Of a DNA stretch of 53,568 nucleotides, positions 24,810 to 33,158 are shown piece after piece. The translations under genes and the position numbers were made by a program. Source of the stretch: Wenxinia marina DSM 24838 (GTDB taxonomy: Bacteria; Pseudomonadota; Alphaproteobacteria; Rhodobacterales; Rhodobacteraceae); assembly GCF_000379485.1 (NCBI RefSeq), contig NZ_KB902292.1, positions 137 to 53,704 on the forward strand, written 5' to 3'. Within the stretch, counting starts at the first letter, position 1. Each line of letters begins with the position of its first letter. The notes beneath the pieces are model-generated. The model saw only the letters and a program-made list of their open reading frames with translations, searched no databases and had not been told where the DNA came from.

Positions 24810-26243
24810 CTACTCCGTGGCAAGCGGCTCCGTCTGGTCGATGCCGGGACCTTCGTCACCTTCATTTTGAGCAGGCTCCGCGGTGCGAGCTCCGTAGTCG
24901 CCGATGCTGGCGTCCGATGTGCCTTGCTCCGTCGGTGACTCAAGTCCAACCGCATCCGGACCCTCAAGACCGAGCGAAATGACGCCCTGACCCATGTCTT
25001 GCGCCAGGACGACTTCTATTACGTCACCGCTCCTGATGAAGGTGTCCCGATCAGCCGCGATGTGTTCGACACTTCCGCCGCTCACCCTCGTGATGTTGAA
25101 TTCGGGCAACCCGTCGACACTGGATCGTATCAGTCCGGTGCCGGTATCGAGCGCCTCTGAATAGAGGGCAGCTTCAGTCTCCATCTCGACCCGCAATCTC
25201 TCGACCGCGCTCCGCTGCTGCAGTAACCCCTCGACAAGATCCAGCTCGCGAGAGTTGATGAGCTGAAGGCGATCACGCGCTGCGTCGTTCAGGTCCTGCT
25301 CCGCGTTGAGGCGAGCCGTCTCGAGTTCGAGCCGCCTTACCTGCTGATCTGCGACCTGTCGTTCCAGTCCGCTTAGTCTATCCGCGCGGGAAAGGCCCTG
25401 ATTTACCAGGTTCTCCGCGACCGACAGTTCCTCATTCAACAGGTCGAGCTGTTCGTCGCGAAGCTCGAGCTGTCGATCGAAACGGGAGATCTGTTCGCGC
25501 AGCAGCGTCTCGAGTTCGGCGATCTGCGCAAGCGAGGCGTCGATTGCCGACTCGCGCGATATCATGATCTGCCGTTCTTGCTGGATGATTTGCACGCCCA
25601 TGGGGAATTCGGCAAGCTCGTCGGGAACGACGATGTCGCGATCCTCGAGTTCCGCGGACAACCGCGCCACTGTGGCAAGTCGCCGAAACAGTTCGAGCTG
25701 AAGGACCCTGTAGCGGCCCATCGAGTAGACCGCGTCGCGGTCACCCCTCATGAGGAGCGAAGACCCGCCAGGCAGACCGCCGGCCTGGCCAATTGCCTGG
25801 AGCACGGTCATTCCGGGTATGTAGTCGTAGGCACCCGGCGCGCGAACATCACCCGACACGAAGTAGGTACCGTAGTCGACGATTGTCACGCCCGCCTGCA
25901 TGTAGCCACTGAGACCAAGCTGCTGCTGTACCCTCTCGACGATCTCATCGGACACCTCCGCCGTGGTGCGACTGTTCACGTCGAGAGCGCCCACGACGGG
26001 CAGGTTCAGTATTCCGTCGGGACCGATGACAAATTCGCCGCCAAGTGTGTCCCACGCCGTGTAGGATTCGGTCAGGGGATCCCAGCGGCCGATCTTAAGG
26101 AGGACGCTTTGGTTGGGCGCGAGCGAGAAAGCGTCGCCCGGGAGTGTGTCCGCCGATTGGGCGAAGGATGCCGTCGCGGTTCCGAGGACCGCCAGCGCTG
26201 CGGTCCTCAGAAGAGACAGGGTCCGAAAAACAAGGTCAGGCAT
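24810..26243 (-). CDS. exoF: Polysaccharide export outer-membrane/periplasmic protein (ExoF/Wza-like)
   Basis: A 477-residue exported protein. The N-terminus has a signal peptide (LSLLRTAALAVLGTATASFA, cleaved near the ASFAQS site). Residues 40-125 form a polysaccharide-export domain (LKIGRWDPLTESYTAWDTLG, GEFVIGPDGILNLPVVG). A SLBB-type segment follows (VSGDVRAPGAYDYIPGMTVL, QAIGQAGG). Residues 220-370 form a long Gln/Glu/Arg/Leu-rich coiled coil, as in ExoF proteins, and then a second export-like domain and an acidic tail. ExoF assists chain export and the priming step in succinoglycan synthesis. ATG 26243 overlaps the ExoP-like stop by 8 bases; GTG 26252 is an alternative start. It is the last gene of exoK-Q-P-F. 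Confidence 0.85.
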   Translation of the reverse strand: MPDLVFRTLSLLRTAALAVLGTATASFAQSADTLPGDAFSLAPNQSVLLKIGRWDPLTESYTAWDTLGGEFVIGPDGILNLPVVGALDVNSRTTAEVSDEIVERVQQQLGLSGYMQAGVTIVDYGTYFVSGDVRAPGAYDYIPGMTVLQAIGQAGGLPGGSSLLMRGDRDAVYSMGRYRVLQLELFRRLATVARLSAELEDRDIVVPDELAEFPMGVQIIQQERQIMISRESAIDASLAQIAELETLLREQISRFDRQLELRDEQLDLLNEELSVAENLVNQGLSRADRLSGLERQVADQQVRRLELETARLNAEQDLNDAARDRLQLINSRELDLVEGLLQQRSAVERLRVEMETEAALYSEALDTGTGLIRSSVDGLPEFNITRVSGGSVEHIAADRDTFIRSGDVIEVVLAQDMGQGVISLGLEGPDAVGLESPTEQGTSDASIGDYGARTAEPAQNEGDEGPGIDQTEPLATE

Positions 26244-28485
26244 AGGTCTCACGTTCTTCGAAACTGCGATGGCTCATGTATCGGCGGGCGTTCGTGACAT
26301 CAGCCCCGTCCAGAACGGTAGTCAGCAACGTGTCGGCGAAGCTTTCCCGGTCCTTCAGAGCATCCGACAGATAATCCGGCAGTACCTTACCCCAAGGAAT
26401 TAGCAGGACTGTTGCGTCGCAGGCGAGAGGCTGAACCTTCAAGTTCCCAGCCGAGGTCAGAGGCGGCAGCACGGTAAGGATGTAGCGGTAGTTATCCTTC
26501 AGATCGTCTTCAACCATCGTTTCGTCGCCTTGAAACTCTATGCCGTCGGCGCGTTCAGGATTGGCGCGTACGGCGTTGAGCGAAATTCGGTGGGGACTTC
26601 CCGGAATGCCCGTTTTGGTATGTCTTCTTCGAGCTCCGGTATCGGGAATCACGACGAGAACCTTTTGCCTGGAGTCCTTAGCCAGTCGCTCCGCCAATTC
26701 GTCCACGAAATCGGACTGGCCGCGGATCGTGTCGTCTAGGGGAGCGATGCCGATCAGCTTCGGCCCCCCGCGCACAGCACTCTCGCAAATTCTCGCTACG
26801 CGATCCAAGGTACGGGTCCGAGTACTGCGATCGGTTCGGCTTGACTTACCTCGAGGGATCAGCCCGGCGCACCCCACTCCCACAATCTCCCGCACGGCCG
26901 AGGGAGTACGAAGCGGCTTCGATCTCATTTCGCGCATGGCAGCGATCATCATGCCGATGAATCCCCCGAGGAAAGCGCCTGCCAAGAGCATGGCCCTCTT
27001 TTGAGGGCTGGAGGGTGCCGCAGGAACCTCCGCTTCGGTTATGACCTTAACTGCGGCAATCGGGAAACCTTGCTGCTGGCTCGCGACTTCGTAGCGCTGG
27101 AGGTACTGGCGGTGGATCGCGTCAAACGTCTGCGCACGCGCCTCGAGCTGCTGCAAATGGCCGCGGAGGGAATAGTCGAGGTTTCCGCTCGAGGTGGCTG
27201 CATCGAGATCGCCTCGCAGCGAGTTCTCCCGGCTGAGCGCGACATTGTAGGCGATACGCGCCGCTTCGGTCGCCTGATCGAGTTCAAGACGATTGGTTTC
27301 CTCAAGGTCCGTCAGGGCCTGCTTCAACTGCAGGGCCTGCGGATGATCTTCGCCGAACTGTGCGACGAGCCGGCGGTAGCGGAGTTGGGTGTCGATATAT
27401 TCCCGCCTGAGGTCCTGAGAAGCGAGGCTCTCTCCCTCCACCGCATCTGGAACGGCAACGACGGTCGCGCCGTCTTCCGCCTGCTCCCGCAGCGACTCCA
27501 AGCTTAAATACTGAGCCTGCCGTTCCGCAGTCGCTGCCGCCGCCGAGACAAGCTGGCTGGCTAGTTCAGAGATCTGCTGTTCGTTTAGAAGCTCACCCCG
27601 GACGGAATAGAGGTCGTTGTCCTGTCTGAACTGCTGGAGGTTCGAGGCGGCTTCGAGGCTCAGTTGTTCCAAAACGTCGATCCGTTCCTCTAGCCAGTCC
27701 GCCGCATTGCCTGCGACCTCACCTGTCGCTTCTAGCTGAAAGCGTTCGTATACCGCACCGTAGGCCCGTGCGATCTGAGTGGCGCGAATGGGGTCGACGT
27801 CGCGGACGGCGATTTCGATTACGAAGCTCAATCCCACACGCCGCACCTCAATCCGCGACCGGAGGAGCCGGGCGGCGATCTCGCGGGGGGAAAGTGCTTG
27901 CACCTCCTGCAGAACCGCCTCCGCCGTCGCCCCCTGGCCGGTCTCCGTGCTGTTTGGCATTGTGGTAGCGGGCGCCGCCGGGGTCAGGACCTGCCGGATC
28001 GGATCTAACACAGCCGAGACCGATGCGAGAATCCCCGGGACAAGATCGGTCGGAGGCGACAGGAACATGGCATCCTCGTCGAGGTCAAGACGATCGACCA
28101 CGCCTAAGGCTACGGCCTGCGACTTGATTATCTCGATCTCGCTCTGCACAGCCGAATCCGAGCGAATGGCGCTTGGCAGCGGTGAGACTTCATTGAGAAG
28201 TTCGGCTCTCTCCGCGTCCAGAAGGACGGTTTCGACCGCGGTATATTGCGGCACAGTTCCGAGAATGATCAGAACGGCGACCGTGATGCCTAAGACGGCG
28301 GAACTGACGATCACGAATATCTGCCGGCGGACGGCACGCAGGAGGCGACCGATGTCAATCTCCCCTCGGATATCCGATCCATGGGTCGGAGGAGCGGGGA
28401 TTGCCCCACCGATACGATCGTCACTCACGGGGGCTACCTTTGTGTCTGACCTTAAAGGGTGACGCGTCTCATAAAAAACCGTCAT
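26236..28485 (-). CDS. exoP: ExoP/Wzc-like chain-length co-polymerase lacking kinase motifs
   Basis: The 749-residue protein has the plan of a BY-kinase-type co-polymerase: a Wzz domain with the first membrane helix (RRQIFVIVSSAVLGITVAVL, about residues 55-75), a large periplasmic coiled-coil part, the proline-rich motif (PAAPSSPQKR) and second helix (MLLAGAFLGGFIGMMIAAM) near residues 485-510, then a cytoplasmic ATPase-like domain. In that domain the Walker A loop is absent: where GxGKT/S belongs the sequence reads IGIAPLDDTIRGQSDF. Walker A' and B are replaced by KVLVVIPDTGARRR and YRYILTVLPP, and there is no C-terminal tyrosine cluster. It may set chain length without phosphorylation. ATG 28485 follows GAGGAG by seven bases. 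Confidence 0.85.
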   Translation of the reverse strand: MTVFYETRHPLRSDTKVAPVSDDRIGGAIPAPPTHGSDIRGEIDIGRLLRAVRRQIFVIVSSAVLGITVAVLIILGTVPQYTAVETVLLDAERAELLNEVSPLPSAIRSDSAVQSEIEIIKSQAVALGVVDRLDLDEDAMFLSPPTDLVPGILASVSAVLDPIRQVLTPAAPATTMPNSTETGQGATAEAVLQEVQALSPREIAARLLRSRIEVRRVGLSFVIEIAVRDVDPIRATQIARAYGAVYERFQLEATGEVAGNAADWLEERIDVLEQLSLEAASNLQQFRQDNDLYSVRGELLNEQQISELASQLVSAAAATAERQAQYLSLESLREQAEDGATVVAVPDAVEGESLASQDLRREYIDTQLRYRRLVAQFGEDHPQALQLKQALTDLEETNRLELDQATEAARIAYNVALSRENSLRGDLDAATSSGNLDYSLRGHLQQLEARAQTFDAIHRQYLQRYEVASQQQGFPIAAVKVITEAEVPAAPSSPQKRAMLLAGAFLGGFIGMMIAAMREMRSKPLRTPSAVREIVGVGCAGLIPRGKSSRTDRSTRTRTLDRVARICESAVRGGPKLIGIAPLDDTIRGQSDFVDELAERLAKDSRQKVLVVIPDTGARRRHTKTGIPGSPHRISLNAVRANPERADGIEFQGDETMVEDDLKDNYRYILTVLPPLTSAGNLKVQPLACDATVLLIPWGKVLPDYLSDALKDRESFADTLLTTVLDGADVTNARRYMSHRSFEERETYA

Positions 28486-28496
28486 CACGTGACTCC

Positions 28497-29765
28497 TCAG
28501 TAAGCCGGCAGAGCGGTGACATGTTCGCCACCGACGGCATTTCGAGCCCGCGTGACCCGAAGATGATCAAACAGATGCAGCAACACGAAACTCACGAGAA
28601 ACGTCCCTGCCGTATACGAAGTGATGAAGTCCACCTCAGACACCGACCTGAGAAGAAAAAGTAGGGCAAGCGCGGCACACAGGACGACCGAACCATTCGC
28701 TCTGGCCGCAACGAGCGCCCGCATGGGCAAGACCAGAAGAAGCACGCAGATCGCAGATATCGCGCCGAGCCCCAGAAGGCCGAGGTCTACGAAGGACTGA
28801 ACCAGAAGATTGTGGAAGTGGAACCCCGTCCGACCCGTGATGTAGAACTCATCCCACAGCCGCTCGGCATCGGGCCGTCCGGCGACCCAGAACGCGTTGT
28901 ATCCTAGTCCGAGGATCGGACGCGCGCCTCCGATCTCGATCGCCTGGTTCCAGAGATACGTCCGGCCCGTCAGCGTAGCATCCTTGCCGAAGGCGGCAAG
29001 GACCGCGTCGAAAGCGCCGGCCCGGTAGGCTGTGATTGCTGTCGCTAAGGCGCCGCTGACCAGCAGCGTCACCGCGGCACGGCGTTGCATGGGCGCCAGG
29101 GCGACGATGATCCGGGCAAGGAAAAAAGTTGCGAGCGCCGCCCCGGCGGTCAACAACGAAGTCGCCGAGTCCGAAAGGAACATCAATCTGGCCGAAATGA
29201 CGGTTGTGATCACCGCGAAGATTACGACGGGCCGAGGGGCCCGGAAGAGACCAATCAGCGACAGAGAGAAGATGATGGCCAGCGTCGCTTGGTAGCCGAG
29301 TTGGTTCTTGGAGGCAAAGGCACCCGTGAAGGCGTAGGTGCCATCGATGAAGTCATAGGAATAACCTCCGTTAATCATCGAGTAGATCATGATAAACAAG
29401 CCGCCGATCGACCCGCCGAGCGCAAGGTTCGGCACCGACGTCATCCGGGCAGCTATCAGTGCGCAGGCGACGGTCGTGCCGTACTGGATGGAGGAACGTA
29501 GTGTCGTCGAGGGGGCCTCGCTCCAGATCACGGACGCCACGAACAGCGCTGAGACGCCGAGAAGCGCCAGGACCGGCCAGGGACGTCGCAGAAGGAGCCA
29601 CGGCGCGAACATCAGCGGCCCAAACCAGACGCTATAGAAAAGCAGGATCGACACCTGCCCCAACCGTGTCGAATAGGCGAACACGAACAGCGACAACGCG
29701 ATGGCGGGCACCACGTACCAGGCGTTGCAGTCCGGATTCAGGATACGTTTCTTGTCGACCCTCAT
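28497..29765 (-). CDS. exoQ: Exopolysaccharide polymerase, O-antigen ligase-like (ExoQ)
   Basis: A 422-residue polytopic protein with 11-12 membrane spans and a long periplasmic loop holding TGRTYLWNQAIEIGGARPIL, GLGYNAFW and FHFHNLLVQSFVDLGLLGL. That is the Wzy/O-antigen ligase pattern (G-x-x-x-x-W, then H-N). In succinoglycan pathways ExoQ polymerises the octasaccharide units together with ExoP. It begins at ATG 29765 and its stop lies 11 bases before the ExoP-like ATG, so the genes are almost certainly co-transcribed. Upstream, 106 bases separate it from exoK. Confidence 0.85.
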   Translation of the reverse strand: MRVDKKRILNPDCNAWYVVPAIALSLFVFAYSTRLGQVSILLFYSVWFGPLMFAPWLLLRRPWPVLALLGVSALFVASVIWSEAPSTTLRSSIQYGTTVACALIAARMTSVPNLALGGSIGGLFIMIYSMINGGYSYDFIDGTYAFTGAFASKNQLGYQATLAIIFSLSLIGLFRAPRPVVIFAVITTVISARLMFLSDSATSLLTAGAALATFFLARIIVALAPMQRRAAVTLLVSGALATAITAYRAGAFDAVLAAFGKDATLTGRTYLWNQAIEIGGARPILGLGYNAFWVAGRPDAERLWDEFYITGRTGFHFHNLLVQSFVDLGLLGLGAISAICVLLLVLPMRALVAARANGSVVLCAALALLFLLRSVSEVDFITSYTAGTFLVSFVLLHLFDHLRVTRARNAVGGEHVTALPAY

Positions 29766-29871
29766 TGACCGCGCGCCACCAAAACCGACCGGCGCCGCCT
29801 GCCGCCGACGCTCCGGAAAGTGACGGAAACCCTCTCGTCCGAGGGCGCAGAACAGGCAGCGGACGCCGGAC

Positions 29872-30663
29872 TCATTCGGATTCGATCGAGCTGGTCGTCG
29901 CCACCTCAGCCTCGCAGAGCACCGAGCCCTCGAAGTGACAATCGTGGCCGAGGGGGGTGTAAGCGACCCAGTCGACCCTCATTTGCTGAGGGGCGGAGGC
30001 GGGGTCGAAACTGCCCATCCATTCGACCAGTTGATCGGTCGACCAGATGCTGAGATAGATCTTCTGAACCAGGTTCGGGATGTTGTCTCCTTCCACCTCC
30101 CGAACTAGGTCGCCATCAATGTACCATTGTATGCTATCCGATCGCCAAGTCATTGAATAGGTTCGGAAGCTGTCGTCGGCGGGCATGTCGACGAGTTCCT
30201 CGTGGTCGTGCTCATCCCCACGATGGAAGTTGGTCTGCAGGACCGGGCTTCGCGGCGCAATGAACTCGAAGTCGATTTCGTTGTGGACCTGGTTCTGAGG
30301 CGCGCCGACGAAGGTGAAGAAATTCGCGTTCAGGCCAGTCGCGAACGGGATCTGCGCACGCATCTCGAACGTCCCGTAGCCGTAGCGCCCCTCGCTCTGG
30401 ATCTCTGCGCAAGCGAGTGACACATCGGCGTCTTGGACATCGGCATCCGTGATGGACAAGACAAGTTGACCATCCGTGACCGCGACGTTGCGTCTCGACC
30501 AGAGGCAGTTCTGATGGCTGCCGTTCGACCAGCCATCGGACACGAACCACCGCCCGGCGTCGAGACGGTCGAAATTGTCGAGGAATTCACCCTCGGCAGC
30601 CGACGCAGGACAGCTTCCGGCAAGTGCTAAGACCAGTGCTATACAGCGAGCCGTCCTGCTCAT
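29872..30663 (-). CDS. exoK: Secreted GH16 beta-glucanase, ExoK-like
   Basis: A 263-residue protein with a signal peptide (CIALVLALAGSCPASA, cleaved after the ASAAEG region) and a GH16 catalytic domain. The active site is NEIDFEF (E-I-D-x-E with nucleophile and acid/base Glu), preceded by FVSDGWSNGSHQNCLWSRRN and GRYGYGTFEMRAQ. The C-terminal part (EWMGSF, VDWVAYTPLGHDC) matches the ExoK family, a beta-1,3-1,4-glycanase that cleaves nascent succinoglycan to lower its molecular weight. ATG 30663 directly precedes the signal peptide and has a purine-rich stretch upstream; the longer frame adds 38 unrelated residues. It opens the exoK-Q-P-F gene set. Confidence 0.85.
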   Translation of the reverse strand: MSRTARCIALVLALAGSCPASAAEGEFLDNFDRLDAGRWFVSDGWSNGSHQNCLWSRRNVAVTDGQLVLSITDADVQDADVSLACAEIQSEGRYGYGTFEMRAQIPFATGLNANFFTFVGAPQNQVHNEIDFEFIAPRSPVLQTNFHRGDEHDHEELVDMPADDSFRTYSMTWRSDSIQWYIDGDLVREVEGDNIPNLVQKIYLSIWSTDQLVEWMGSFDPASAPQQMRVDWVAYTPLGHDCHFEGSVLCEAEVATTSSIESE

Positions 30664-30863
30664 CTCGTCATCCCTTACCAAGTTTCGCCCACCCCTGCGA
30701 ACCCGCGAACCGATGCGCATGCAGGCTGAGCCAGGGCTGGCGTAGTTTCCAAGTATTTTCCAGCCTTGAATGTTCAAAAGCCAGAGAGAAGCTCCTGTGC
30801 TTCGCGCGCAGGGAGCTTTTTGAGCAAAACCTCTCTAGGGGTTGCTGTAAGACGAACACGAAC

Positions 30864-30929
30864 GGTGCTGTCAGACTAACGCAAACCAGTCTCAGTTTGC
30901 CGCGGATGAGCTGCCCCTACCCCGCGTAG
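30864..30929. repeat. Orphan IS6-family end, truncated by the adjoining IS3 element
   Basis: Sixty-six bases starting GGTGCTGTCAGACTAACGC match, with about seven differences, the left end of the IS6 element at 32324-32389. That includes the last codons of its transposase (Tyr-Ala-Gly, stop). The match stops exactly where the IS3 terminal repeat begins at 30930. Confidence 0.85.
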
Positions 30930-31982
30930 TGAACCGCACCGGGTTTTGAACCGCCCCAGGTTTCCCGGAGGCTGGTTGGTTTGGGTTACGCAGCTTGCGG
31001 CTGCATGTCGATCTGCGCGTAGTAGGCGGCCTCTGCCTCGGCTGGCGGGATATGACTGATCGGCGCGCGCAGGCGGCGGTTGTTGTGAGGGGCCAGTGCG
31101 CCACTGATTCCAGCACGGCCCCGAACGAGACGAAGCCCCGCCAGGTCGCCACGTAGGTGAAGTCACTCACCCAAAGCCGGTTGGGCGCCGCGGCCTGGAA
31201 CTGCCGGTTCACCTTGTCGCGCGGGCATGGCTGGGCCGGGTCAGGGATCGTCGTCCTGATCCGCTTGCCGCGGACGACGCCTTGCAAGCCCATGGCGCGC
31301 ATCAGCCTCTCCACCGTGCAACGCGCGACGTCGAAGCCTTCCCGCAGCAGTTGGCGCCAGGCCTTCCGGGTGCCGTAGACGCCGAAGTTCTCGGCATGGA
31401 CGCGGGCGATCTCGACCCGCAGCTCGGCGTCCCGCTTGGCGCGATCGGGCAGTCGAGAAGGATCGTCCTTTCGCGCCCGGTGCGCGTGATACGTCGAAGG
31501 GGCGATCGGCAACTGGCGGCAGATCGGCTCGACCCCGTAGGGCGCCCGATGGTCGTCGATGAACGCGATCATCGCTTCAATGGGCGGTCGAGCTCCGCCT
31601 GCGCAAAAACGCGTGCGCCAATGTCTCTCGGACCATTGGCGATCCATCGGCACACCCTTCCTGAGGATCTCGTTGGCCTGGCGGAGCTCCCGCACCTCGC
31701 GCTCCAGCGTCTTCACCCGCGCCGCCTCCTCAGCTCGAGCTTCGGCACCTGGCACCACTGCCCGCTCAGCCTCGCGCACCCACCGCCGCAGCGTCTCCGC
31801 CGTGCAACCGATCTTCGGCGCGATCGACTTGATCGCCGCCCACTGGCTCCCATGGTCGGCCGCGTGATCGCCCACCATCCGAACCGCCCGTTCGCGCACC
31901 TCAGGCGCGTATCTCACTGATGTCGTCCCCATGGCTCCGTCCTCTCACAGGCTGAAGCCCTTGGGAAACCCGGTGCGGTTCA
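30930..31982. mobile_element. IS3-family element, internally deleted
   Basis: The element is bounded by imperfect-free inverted repeats: TGAACCGCACCGGGTTT at 30930 and its reverse complement ending at 31982. It holds a minus-strand transposase that has lost most of its catalytic domain. Flanking bases (TAG on the left, TTT on the right) show no target duplication, consistent with later rearrangement. The same kind of end occurs at 52911. Confidence 0.8.
30986..31932 (-). pseudogene. IS3-family transposase (orfA-orfB), broken
   Basis: The N-terminal part is an OrfA-type helix-turn-helix protein (YAPEVRERAVRMVGDH, then the leucine-zipper-like VKTLEREVRELRQANEILRK). It is joined in the same frame through an unusual segment (GVPMDRQWSERHWRTR) to OrfB (MIAFIDDHRAPYGVEPICRQ). 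The catalytic core starts normally (RLWVSDFTYVATWRGFVSFG) but then jumps, with a frame change, to the OrfB C-terminus (HNNRRLRAPISHIPPAEAEA, stop TAA at 30986-30988). The segment holding the second Asp and the Glu of the DDE triad is deleted, so no active enzyme is possible. Confidence 0.8.
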
Positions 31983-32052
31983 TTTCCCGATGGTGTCCCA
32001 GCTCGTGGTGTAGCTGATGGCGGGCCTCGCGCTCTGTTGCGGGCCGAGCAGG

Positions 32053-32322
32053 TCAGTCGCGCTGCGCAGCAGGCAGGCTGACCATGACATCATCGCAGAC
32101 CGGCGCGAGCGTTTCCAGCGTCAGGTAACGGCCGCGCTGGACGGTCCATTCTTCAGTCTGCTCCATCAGGATCGCGTCGACGAGCCTGCGGATCGAGCTC
32201 TCATTCGGGAAGATGCCAACGATATCGGTGCGCCGCTTGATCTCGCCGTTCAGGCGCTCGATCGGATTTGTGCTGTGAAGCTTGGCGCGGTGCTGGGCCG
32301 GGAAGGTCATGTAGGCCAGCAA
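32053..32322 (-). pseudogene. IS256-family transposase, C-terminal fragment
   Basis: Eighty-nine codons on the minus strand match the C-terminus of Mutator/IS256-type transposases: AKLHSTNPIERLNGEIKRRT, DIVGIFPNESSIRRLVDAIL and EQTEEWTVQRGRYLTLE. The fragment begins exactly at the left end of the IS6 element (32323), so the IS6 insertion or a following deletion removed the rest. The remainder of the IS256 gene does not reappear beyond the right IS6 end, where rhaK begins, so a deletion accompanied the insertion. Confidence 0.85.
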
Positions 32323-33140
32323 GGGTGCTGTCAGACTAATGCGAACCAGTCTCAGTTTGCGGCGGACGAGCTTCCCCTACCCCGCATAGAGGCCGCGCCA
32401 CTCCTCTAATGCGGCGGTGCGGTTCGTCCTGAAGATGGATCGGCTAGAGAGGCTGCGCTCGAGATTGAAGTGGTTGTAGACGGAGGAGTGGACGGCGGCG
32501 AACTTTTGACGACTTCGCATCCGCCGGAAGCGAAGAATCGCCCTCTCCCGCCTTCGGAGCGGCAGGTGTGAGTTCTCTGCCCTGTTGTTGATCCAACGAC
32601 CATCCAACTGCTGCTTGCCCTGCAGGTCGAGTTGTCGAAGGGCGGCTCCGTAGGTCCGGAGCCGGTCGGTGACCAGGACTTCTGGCCGACCGTGTCGGCG
32701 CAGCAGTTTCTTCAGGAAACGCAGGGCTGCCGCGCGATCCCGGGTCTTGGTGACGACCGCCTCCAGCACCTCGCCCTCGTGGTCGATGGCGCGCCAGAGG
32801 TAGTGCGTCTTGCCGCTGATCTTCACGAAGACCTTGTCGAGGTGCCACTGCCATCTGCTGGACCGCAGGCTCTGTATTCGGCACCGCCGGATCTCCGCCG
32901 CGAACATCGGCCCGAACCTGTTCCACCAGTAGCGCACGGTGTCGTGGCTGACCTCGATGCCGCGCTCATGCAGGAGGTCCTCGACGTTCCTGAGCGAGAG
33001 CGGGAAGCGGACATACAGCATCACCGCCAGGCGGATGATCTCGGGGCTGGTCTTGAAGTAACGGAACGGGTTCGGCTGGGTCATCCGACGAGGCAAGGTC
33101 CGCACCCTGCCCCGCTCAAGCGGTTCTTCTGACAGTCCCC
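32323..33140. mobile_element. IS6-family insertion sequence, apparently complete
   Basis: The ends are GGGTGCTGTCAGA at 32323 and the reverse complement of GGGGACTGTCAGA ending at 33140, which agree at 11 of 13 positions. The length (818 bp) and a single minus-strand transposase are usual for IS6/IS26-type elements. No 8-bp target duplication was found (CCAGCAA against CTCACGC), which fits deletion of one flank. The right end lies 18 bases beyond the rhaK stop. Confidence 0.85.
32377..33084 (-). CDS. IS6-family transposase
   Basis: A 235-residue DDE transposase. The N-terminus starts at ATG 33084 (TQPNPFRYFKTSPEIIRLAV), with a GTG seven codons earlier as an alternative. The helix-turn-helix region (SLRNVEDLLHERGIEVSHDT) precedes the catalytic triad: Asp in WHLDKVFVKISG, Asp in EVLVTDRLRTYGAAL, and Glu in NNRAENSHLPLRRRERA. 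All three residues are present and the frame is uninterrupted, so the enzyme may be active. IS6 members move by replicative co-integration and commonly cause the kind of flanking deletion seen here. Confidence 0.9.
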   Translation of the reverse strand: MTQPNPFRYFKTSPEIIRLAVMLYVRFPLSLRNVEDLLHERGIEVSHDTVRYWWNRFGPMFAAEIRRCRIQSLRSSRWQWHLDKVFVKISGKTHYLWRAIDHEGEVLEAVVTKTRDRAAALRFLKKLLRRHGRPEVLVTDRLRTYGAALRQLDLQGKQQLDGRWINNRAENSHLPLRRRERAILRFRRMRSRQKFAAVHSSVYNHFNLERSLSSRSIFRTNRTAALEEWRGLYAG

Positions 33141-33158
33141 CTCACGCGATGTGATTGT

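Noticed and set aside
24603-24938. 111-codon plus-strand frame opposite the end of exoF
   Set aside because: It overlaps the ExoF C-terminus on the other strand and has no family-like motif or good ribosome-binding site; treated as a shadow of the coding-like minus strand.
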